64,000 nt of DNA from Aureobasidium sp. EXF-3400 (taxonomy: Eukaryota > Ascomycota > Dothideomycetes > Dothideales > Saccotheciaceae): the NCBI GenBank assembly GCA_024195585.1, contig SWBL01000189.1, positions 32,246-96,245 on the forward strand, written 5' to 3'. The translations under genes and the position numbers were made by a program. Position 1 is the stretch's first letter. The number at the start of each line of letters is the position of its first letter. A model generated the notes under the pieces. It ran no database searches, was not told the origin of the DNA, and saw nothing but the letters and a program-made list of their open reading frames with translations. Shown here one piece after another: positions 56,661 to 64,000 of this stretch.

Positions 56661-57527
56661 ATGGAAGGCACACTGAACATGCGCGACCTCGGAGGCCTCT
56701 GCACAAGTGACGGGAGACACATCATCAAGAATCGTCTCTTTCGAAGTGCAAACCTCGCTCAGATCACTAGCAACGATCTACAGACCCTGGCGCAACTCGG
56801 TATAAAGACAGTTGTAGACTTGCGCGGCCCAAAGGAAGCTCTCGACCATCCCGACCGACTACCTGCGGGAACAGCAATTATCCCAAGTCCAATCATTGGA
56901 AGCGATACTGGCGATGCAATCCACGACTCGACTATCCGAACATTGGTTCTCTGCGCAGGTCTCCCAGAAACAATGCTCAATATCACCAAAGTCAGCCAAT
57001 ATGGACCTTATTATCGCATGCTTTTTCTCGTGAACAGTTATGGCACGGAAAGCCATACGTCCCGCCTCACAAAGTACCGCCCTTTCTTTCGCGCGCTCCT
57101 CGATCTGGCTCCAGATGAGACTATCTTGGTTCATTGTACTGGAGGACGTGATCGCACTGGCGTTGGTATAGCACTATGGCTGAAAGCCCTCGGGGTGTCC
57201 CAGCAAGACATCGAAGCCGACTTTGTGGCCTCAAACCATGCTCTCCAGCCCGACCGCGAGGACCCAGATTCGACAACCTTCCTTCGGTTCCAATCCGCCA
57301 ACGTGTTCCTGCAGCCACCAGCGAACAAATACTATCAGCGGGTTGCAAAAGAACTTGGAGCACCACCAGAAAGCATCAGGAATGCAGTCAAACTCAGGGC
57401 AGACCTGCTCAGACGTATGTTTGCGCCCATAGATGCTCAGTATGGATCATTCCCGTTGTTTCTGGAGAGTCAGTTGGGAGTAGGGCCGAAGGAGCTAGAA
57501 ATCCTGAGACGAACATTTTTGGCATAG
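56661..57527 (+). CDS. Protein tyrosine phosphatase (Y_phosphatase3 type)
   Basis: A single exon of 288 residues. The P-loop HCTGGRDRTG (Cys159 nucleophile, Arg165) is the CX5R signature of dual-specificity or phosphoinositide-type phosphatases. The N-terminal NMRDLGGLCTSDGR, RLFRSANLAQI and VVDLRGPKEA are characteristic of the Y_phosphatase3 (PF13350) family, fungal and bacterial relatives of phosphotyrosine and phosphoinositide phosphatases. The substrate is unknown. The ATG chosen is the only one before the conserved start. No introns were needed. Confidence 0.93.
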   Translation: MEGTLNMRDLGGLCTSDGRHIIKNRLFRSANLAQITSNDLQTLAQLGIKTVVDLRGPKEALDHPDRLPAGTAIIPSPIIGSDTGDAIHDSTIRTLVLCAGLPETMLNITKVSQYGPYYRMLFLVNSYGTESHTSRLTKYRPFFRALLDLAPDETILVHCTGGRDRTGVGIALWLKALGVSQQDIEADFVASNHALQPDREDPDSTTFLRFQSANVFLQPPANKYYQRVAKELGAPPESIRNAVKLRADLLRRMFAPIDAQYGSFPLFLESQLGVGPKELEILRRTFLA

Positions 57528-59635
57528 AATAACCTAGTACGTTAGACACTAGGCAGATGTCTAGAGATATGAGAGAGCTATTTCTCGAACCCAGTTTCGC
57601 TATCCAGTCAATTGCCTCCATGACGAAGAAGGCCGACCGGGCGACGTACTTGCCCCCTCTAGCCTGAGTGCTAACAAGCGATGGTGCTGAACACCAGGTC
57701 AAGCTCAGAGCATCTCTCCGTATTTCCTTTGGACCTGACTCCGAACTGTCCGAGCGCGGTTCAGTGGAGTGATTGCGTATGTCGAAACTCTCTCGTCGGA
57801 CGTTCCGGTACGGGGTCCATGACGCCAATCTCCGGACAGTGGTTCCGTAGTCACCAGAGGGCGCCAAAGTTAGCGCCGATACCATTGGATCTCCGAGCCT
57901 ACAGTGTTTCAGATGCATATAGCACCGAGTCAGCTGGCATCTAAAGGGGTCAGTCAAGTCACCTAATGAAGGTATGACGATCAGATACTGGACTTGTCGT
58001 TTAGTCATGATAAGATGCCCCCTGAGTTTCCATTTTTCAAGAGGCGGGGACTCGGAAAGTAGGGCAAGGTGCAGAGTTTGGGCTTCCAGGCGAAAAGAAG
58101 TAGCGGTGCTTGGATTAGGTAGGTCATGAGCGAAGGATATGTGCAATGCAGTGTGCATCTACACGGCGTATATAGGGATGCAGCACGTCATACAAAAGAT
58201 CAAGTGCCACATGCAATCGCGAGTACAATTGGAGTGCCAGCCCATGAACGCGTAGATGGGGATCATAAATATGTACTTGAGGGCGGCGTAGATATTGCTT
58301 CTGTGACGGTGTACTGGGGGGAACCCATGAAAATGATTGGAGGAAAAATTGCTTGGGCAACGGAGACGGCGCAAGAGCATCCGCAAGCCAATGTCAGTAC
58401 CGTAGGGACTAGCAAGCGCCGAGCCGTCTTGTCCAGGCTTGTACTGATCGGCGGGTCAATATGAGATGACACAGCAAGGTATTTCTAGGATTGGCAAGCA
58501 GACGGAGCGGCCAAAGGCATTCATTGTGTAATGCCGATCAAGCTTGGTGCGATGGAAATGCCACTCTGGCCCATAATGGCTATGGTTGATATTCTGCTCG
58601 CCCATCTGTTTTGCAATTTGGGCTGTCCGGTGGCACCAATGGCATCTTTCTGAGCATGCTTAACGGTAGGACTCGGAGCAGAAGCACGGTGGATTTGGGC
58701 GGTGTTCGAACGCTGGGTAGAAAGTTGAGTCCACGTCTCAGTATACTTGACAGCGGATGGACGTGTGCGCGCCTTGTTGAAAGCGCGCAAGACAGTCCTT
58801 CTCGTTGGAACACGTCGCGTCACCGAGAAGCTCCAGAGTCTTTGTGCAAGCGGAGCGTGACTGCAAATGCGTCCAGCTGAGCATACCCCTGCACTCGGCG
58901 GGCAGTTGTCCGTGGACGTTCGGTTTTGGAAGACGGTCGATCGAGACGAGAGGGCGACTGCACGAGGCCGGCGAAGAAGACGAATGGGAGAACCGGAGGC
59001 ATGGCATCAGTAAAGACGAGCATGGCCGTGATGCGACAGGTCTTGTCGGCGGCAGCGTGCATGCAATTAGCTCGCCAACATGAATCAAACGTGATAGCGG
59101 AGTCGATCCCCGTTCGCCGGGAGTCTCGGCGTGCCTCTTCGAGCTTCGGCGCACCAACAACCCTGTACCCTCCCGACCACGTTTTCAACTGTCCTTTATC
59201 GACGTCGCCAGATCGATTTCGTTCCCGTCATGTCGTTCATTCAGTTACAATCAGACAGGAAAGGTCCTTGGTTCGAATGTCTTGATTGTGGTTGAATCGT
59301 TGATCCTGGCTGGTCTGATCACTGTTATTTGATTTGCAACGCCTGACTTCCTCACTGCTATTCGCGATGATTACGTGTTAGAGCATGCGAGAGTTCTGTC
59401 AGAACTGCTGCAGTTGCAGCGGGTGACGATCTCGATGTCGTTACAATAGCCGGTAAACGGGTTGTCGTCACTACGAACCCTATACCCAATTCTAGATCGA
59501 CCGTTGTCAATACCAATTCTACTAATTTCCTTCGCGAAGCCGTCAGCATTCTTCCCACTTCTCTTGATCGAGTCAGTCCTCGTAGTTCCTTTTGCGACAA
59601 CCATCACGTTCTTTGCCAGAGTACAGGTTCCGGCC
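57528..59635. other. Gene-poor 2.1-kb stretch
   Basis: Many frames of 80-250 codons occur on both strands, but they overlap each other in anti-parallel fashion and have low-complexity Arg/Ser/Pro composition, as expected of GC-rich non-coding DNA. A minus-strand stretch near 58159-58386 has a short hydrophobic run (KYIFMIPIYAFMGW) that I do not consider sufficient for a gene. Confidence 0.4.
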
Positions 59636-61292
59636 ATGACGCCACACTCTGAGTCTCACGAACAAAGCACTTTAGGGATGTCAGCGACGAGCTCACGACC
59701 CCGTAGTGGTATTGCTGACTTCTTCGCCCCGGATGTTTTTCAGGCCGTCCTGAGTGATCCTGCTACGGCCATGCGGCTAAAATCCTTTTGCGACTCCAAC
59801 GCTTGTAGTGAGAACATTGACTTTCTAGAGAAGGTATGTTCAAAAGGCTCAATCGACCCATCAAAGACACCAACCAGAAGCACAGATCGAGCAATATCGC
59901 AGCCTTCTGGCCCAAGCACAAGAGCTGCTATTGCATATCCATGCTACCTATACTTCTACCCATGCGACCCAACCCATTAACATCACCGAGACCATCTCAA
60001 AGAGTCTAACTTCCGCCATTGACACTGCTACCAGTGACACGTTCTGTGCGATGCAGGATATATTTGCCCCCGCCCAAAGACACGTAGAAGATCTGATTCG
60101 CGATGATGTCTATCCTCGATTCGTGACACACCAGTTAACGACAAGCGCGAGCATGGCGTTGGCTCATGACCGGAAAACTTACCAAGGACTCGGCGACTGC
60201 TTCTGTCTTACAGATCCTAGGTGGGATCTCCCTCTGTCCATATGCTGCCCGGTGTTGACATGAGATAGCATTGCGGATAATGCGATATTATACGCTTCTG
60301 ATGGATTCATCGATGTCACAGGCTACAGCCGCCGCGACATCATCCCACGTAATTGTCGCTTCTTGCAGGGCGCAAAGACCGACCGTTCGTCCGTGATTCG
60401 TCTCAAGTCCGCTATCAATAATGGTCAAGAGACCGTTCAGCTACTTCTGAATTATCGAAAGGACGGAACTCCGTTCTGGAACCTACTGTACGTCGCTCCT
60501 CTTCATGATAAAGCCGGGAACATTGTTTTCTTCCTTGGTGGTCAGATTGACTGTTCGACAACTATCCATGGCAAACCCGACGTAATGAAGATTCTGGAGC
60601 TGGATGACAGGAAAGCCCTGCAGGCACACCAACACTATTTGGCTGTGAAAGATACGTCAAACCCAACTCCGGCATCACCAAGAGATCAGTTTAGAAGGCA
60701 TCGTCACATATTCAAGTCAACCTCGCACGTACCTACAGAAATCAGGCAAGATCCAGGTATGGAAGATGACCTGATTAAACGGCTTGGGGGTATGAGGCTC
60801 GAGACGCAGATGCAGATGTTTCAAACAGCGTATTCCAATGTAGGTTCTCCTCTCAAGACACACTCAAACGCGCAATCCCAGTCGTCTGACGTGTGCATGT
60901 AGTACGTCGTGCTCAAGATGAAAGAACGTTCGGGCTTCAGTGTCGCGCACTATTCGACATCTGCTGACGATCTGCTACGACTGAGTCGGACGCAAGGGAC
61001 GACTGAACGGATTATGAACGAGGACATCTTCAAAGTTCTTGCGGAACGCTCGCCCTCATCATCAACTGTCATGAAGTCCTACAAGAAGACAGTGACGGAT
61101 CTCTTAGCCCAGGGCAAAGCGGTGAGCGTGGACATCGATGTCACAGTCGAGGAGAGGGCCGGGAACGCGATGCCGACATGGCCTGTAATCAAGACAAATA
61201 GACGCTTGGTCAGTCACTGGACCCCTTGTAAGGACGAGGAAGGCCGGGCGAAGTATGTCGTGCTTATTCTTGCGGAGAGCAGAGAACTGTAA
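59636..61292 (+). CDS. RGS-LOV blue-light photoreceptor (BcLOV4-like)
   Basis: Four exons: 59636-59833, 59886-60220, 60269-60839 and 60903-61292, with introns of 52, 48 and 63 bp, giving 497 residues. N-terminal RGS domain (about 25-165: GIADFFAPDVFQAVLSDP, FCDSNACSENIDFLEK, RHVEDLIRDDVYPRF). LOV domain (about 176-285) with TDPSIADNAILYASDGFIDVTGYS, the photoactive Cys207 in RNCRFLQGAKT, NYRKDGTPFWN and FFLGGQIDCS. A C-terminal domain (about 370-497) starts YVVLKMKERSGF and ends HWTPCKDEEGRAKYVVLIL. LOV domains bind FMN and form a light-driven cysteinyl adduct; RGS domains act on G-alpha. RGS-LOV proteins are known from fungi, and Botrytis BcLOV4 binds membranes on illumination. The apparent TAG at 60900 lies in intron 3. 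Confidence 0.92.
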
Positions 61293-62509
61293 GATCCTGC
61301 AACAGCTTCGATATCTTCATCAAAATTGCTCTTCTGCAATTGGTTCCAGCTCTTCCAGCCTCGCGAATTTTACTGATGCTGGATTTACAGCAAAGTCTGG
61401 CGTGCTGGTTGGTGTCACAGCTGTTATTTGGAGCGCTCACATCCCCGGAGGAAAGACACGACGCATCGGAGACACACATTTCTGGCTAGAGCGGCAGCAC
61501 ACGCGAGATATAACAACCCTAGACTATTAAGCTTTAAACATTATAAATAATAAATAGGCCTCTATCTATCTCGGTAACCGAGGTCACCTCTAAAACTATA
61601 TGCTATACTGCAGATCAAAATACCGTAATAGCTATTAGCAACAAGTAAGTTTCAATTAGTAAAAGACAAAATTTGATAGCAACGAGTATCTACTAAGTGC
61701 ATCACCCAGCCCGACAAACAACTACAGCACTAGCAAAACCCAGTACGCCAATCTCCACTTAGCTACAAGCAGCTATAAAGCCTTTGGATTCTTCGACGTC
61801 AGTTACAACGGCGATCGGTGAGTTGACATACAGTGCCTCGCGTGACGGACAGTACTGATTCGTCTGTTTTCGCGTGCTAGCACCGGGTACTGCAAGCTGT
61901 TTCTTGCTGTTTACTCGAGTGATGAGATTTCTTGGAACTATCCCATCCAGACAAACTACTACGCTGTGTACAACAAGAACACTTAGGAAAAAATGGAAGG
62001 GACACAGACATATTGATCGCATGATTGTCGGTTTTGCTATAAGGCATTGGCGGTCAGGTACTGCGGCAACTGTAGCCTTTTCCACCAAGTTTCATCTTCC
62101 CAGATTCTTATTCCTGGCATCTCGATGTTCAATAGTACTTGCAGTTCGTAGAGTCCAGGAATCCCAAGTAATCAAGAACAATCTAAACCTCGGTGCCCAG
62201 AACTTCTGAATTTATGCTCCCTCGAGCCAAAACGATCCACCCGACTTGATGCATCACTAAACAATTGGATTCTTAGAAAATCTGCCTTTTCTACAGTTTT
62301 TAGACTCGGGTCGAGCACGAAAGACAGGCCCAATGAACTAGAATAGAACTATTATAAGTTATGTGTCGCTCCCGATCATTTTACTAGGACAATCAATTGA
62401 GTTACTATTACTGCGTACTATATTAAGCTAACAAACCAAGCAACGACTACCGCGAAAGACAAAACGAAAGGATCAAAGCCATCCCTACACGACCTCATTC
62501 CCCCACTTC
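61293..62509. other. AT-rich, gene-free stretch
   Basis: From about 61525 to 61720 and again near 62330-62430 the DNA is AT-rich with TA-rich strings and few open frames, as in old mutated repeats. A short perfect hairpin, CTCGGT-A-ACCGAG, lies at 61570-61582. No transposase-like frame was seen. Confidence 0.4.
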
Positions 62510-63014
62510 TCACACACTAACTATATACAACCCACCAGACGAAGGACAATCCCCACCAATATAACACTCAATCCCACCAGTCGAAGAAACATAAAGCACA
62601 TCTCCATCCCCTTCCTTTCTTCCAAAGTGCACCGCACTCGTACCATCAACATTCGCAATCGTCCCTACAACACTGCTACCCTTCTCCAAACTCCTCAACG
62701 CCCCATCACTAGCAATAAAGATATTCCCCTTCACATCAGCAGTGAAATCATCATCCCCAGTTACATCTGCAGAAACCACTTTCGCGGGACCAGTGGCTGC
62801 GCCTGTGGAAATGTCGATGGGAATGCTCCAGAGCGTGGCATTGTTGGTTTGTGTGTACAGCAAGTCTTGGCCTTGGATGTGCAAGCCGTTTATACCAATG
62901 GGGGCCACGGTGTGTGTGGGCAGCATACTGGGGTCTGAGATTGATTTTTGCACGGAGCCGGTGGCGGTGTTGAGACTCCATACTGCGCCGTAGGCACTAT
63001 CTGCGATCAAAATG
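62510..63014 (-). pseudogene. 5'-truncated SMP-30/NHL-like beta-propeller fragment
   Basis: The minus-strand frame gives AILIADSAYGAVWSLNTATG, PIGINGLHIQGQDLLYTQTN, DDDFTADVKGNIFIAS and ends SSGGLYIVSV. This is the C-terminal half of fungal secreted SMP-30/gluconolactonase-like beta-propeller proteins, which normally exceed 300 residues with a signal peptide. Upstream of 63014 the frame is interrupted and the sequence no longer resembles the family, so the N-terminal half is missing. It could still be expressed from Met at 63010 (166 residues) but would not make a full propeller. Confidence 0.65.
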
Positions 63015-64000
63015 GCATTTCATTCTCCCAGCATTTTGCTCAACGGATGATCCGTCGTCGCTGCGTAAGGACTTTTCGCTCTGGGTGCCTCGCCCTTGTA
63101 CCAGAGCAAAATCGGGAACGGTACCCCCAGAGCACTGGGTGTAAGGTCTTGCTTGTGCAGCAGGAGCAGCGGTGGGAGTTCCATGTTCGCAATTCGAAGA
63201 CCATGTGGAACATAGCAATAGAACCGCATGGCGCAGGCAATGCCGGCTTCTTAGTTGGCGTGGAAGGTGGATTAGTTGGAAAAGTCAACGGTGAAACAAA
63301 GACCGAAACATTTACTGGTTTTGGGACTTGTGCGCACGTAGAACTGTAGATCAACAGGTTTCCAACTTCCGGAGTACGCATCTCTTGTATATGCAATAGC
63401 CTAGTTTGCCACAAATTCGAGATTTTGGATAATGAAGCGTGTTCAGGACAGGACCTTTTTCATTCAGAACCTTAGACTGTGTTCGTGCAACATCGACAAA
63501 ACCGACCTCACGAGAGGAGTCTCGTTCTTTTGACATTGATCCGACAACAGCAAGACTGTCTGATCTGTGTGGAGATAGGAGATTGAGCTTTGTTTTTGGA
63601 TTCGGATGACTTCGGAGAATAAAGTCAGAAAGCGTAACTTGATAGTCGGCAAAGTTCGGATGTTTGTAGAAGAAACAGTGGAGTAACGTATAAGTCCTAT
63701 GTTGAAAAGGGGGTCAACGATATAATTCCTTTCCAAAACGGAAGCAGAACTCCATTGATATCGAATACAAACTATGGATCCCATACCGAATGTCCAAACT
63801 GCCATTGTCGGCACCGCAGAAGGAACGCTTGAAATCTCGCATGAAGCTGGTGTGCCGTATGTGACGGGCGACTGGATTCTGGTCCGCGCAGGGTTTAGGG
63901 TTTTTAGGGTTTTAGGGTTTGCAACACTTCGATACAATACTATATAAGCTATATCCTGCTCCTAAACTCTAAAATCTGGGTGTAACAAAGGAAATAGGTG
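63015..64000. other. Degraded end region with interstitial telomere-like repeat
   Basis: No gene was recognised. Short frames overlap on the minus strand. A telomere-like array lies at 63891-63920, listed separately. Confidence 0.4.
63891..63920 (+). repeat. Interstitial telomere-like repeat (TTTAGGG type)
   Basis: Four GGGTTT units separated by A or TTA/TA spacers (GGGTTTAGGG, then TTTTTAGGG, TTTTAGGG, TTT). The array is short and variable, facing the right end of the window. It may mark an old chromosome end, a repair insertion or a binding site for telomere-repeat factors. Confidence 0.6.

Noticed and set aside
57409..58158. A 249-codon minus-strand frame overlapping the 3' end of the phosphatase gene
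   Set aside because: It is partly antisense to a secure gene and has Arg/Ser-rich random composition without a domain.
57990..58472. Possible DUF300/OST-alpha membrane protein fragment on the minus strand (KYIFMIPIYAF, later QVQYLIVIPSLG)
   Set aside because: Only two short hydrophobic strings match, in different frames and with wrong spacing; no further membrane segments follow.
60840..60902. Nonsense mutation (TAG) in the LOV gene
   Set aside because: The stop is in a 63-bp intron with good donor (GTAGGT) and acceptor (TGTAG); splicing keeps frame and restores family-like sequence.

Overview
The window is nuclear DNA of a filamentous ascomycete (Pezizomycotina). Nearly every gene is interrupted by short spliceosomal introns of 46-71 bp with GT..AG ends. 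The gene content is typical of moulds: a clock-controlled-type trehalose synthase, cutinase, GH72 glucanosyltransferase, Zn2Cys6 regulators, a DUF3176 membrane protein and an RGS-LOV photoreceptor. I could not fix the genus; a Dothideomycete is a reasonable guess but unproven. I saw no tRNA, rRNA, CRISPR or intact transposon.

Layout. 1-9.7 kb is conserved housekeeping DNA: trehalose synthase (+), NFS1 cysteine desulfurase (-), a BAR-SH3 protein of the Rvs167/Hob1 type (+) and gamma-tubulin (+). 11.4-12.1 kb holds a secreted cutinase. 12.8-15.3 kb is decayed: an AT-rich stretch, a frameshifted aminoglycoside-phosphotransferase-like kinase remnant and a P450 3' end with an in-frame stop. 15.5-22.4 kb carries a Gal80-like oxidoreductase, a GFA/CENP-V zinc protein, a probably peroxisomal acyl-CoA ligase and a multi-pass membrane protein. 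24-33 kb carries a DUF3176 membrane protein, an EF-hand MscS channel with a tail-to-tail phytanoyl-CoA-dioxygenase-like gene, and a Zn2Cys6 regulator whose zinc finger is spread over several exons. 33-37 kb is gene-poor and holds a small secreted protein gene with an in-frame TGA. 37-44 kb has a GPI-anchored GH72 enzyme, then a Zn2Cys6 regulator, a quinone-oxidoreductase-like enzyme and an MFS transporter that look like a small detoxification or efflux cluster. 45-51 kb has two regulator-like proteins without a visible DNA-binding domain, a GPI-anchored fasciclin and a 2,3-dihydroxybenzoate-type decarboxylase. 51-58 kb has two unrecognised proteins, one clearly secreted, and a tyrosine phosphatase. 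59.6-61.3 kb encodes an RGS-LOV blue-light receptor. The last 2.7 kb is degraded, with a 5'-truncated beta-propeller fragment and an interstitial telomere-like repeat.

The most notable gene is the RGS-LOV photoreceptor, which joins a G-protein regulator domain to a flavin-binding LOV domain and keeps the photoactive cysteine. Other points worth a second look are the secreted protein with a stop codon just after its signal peptide, a diverged dispersed repeat of about 160 bp at 20.6 and 34.5 kb, and the regulator-enzyme-transporter grouping at 38.8-44.2 kb. Exon boundaries were inferred by eye from splice signals, reading frame and family resemblance, not from transcripts.
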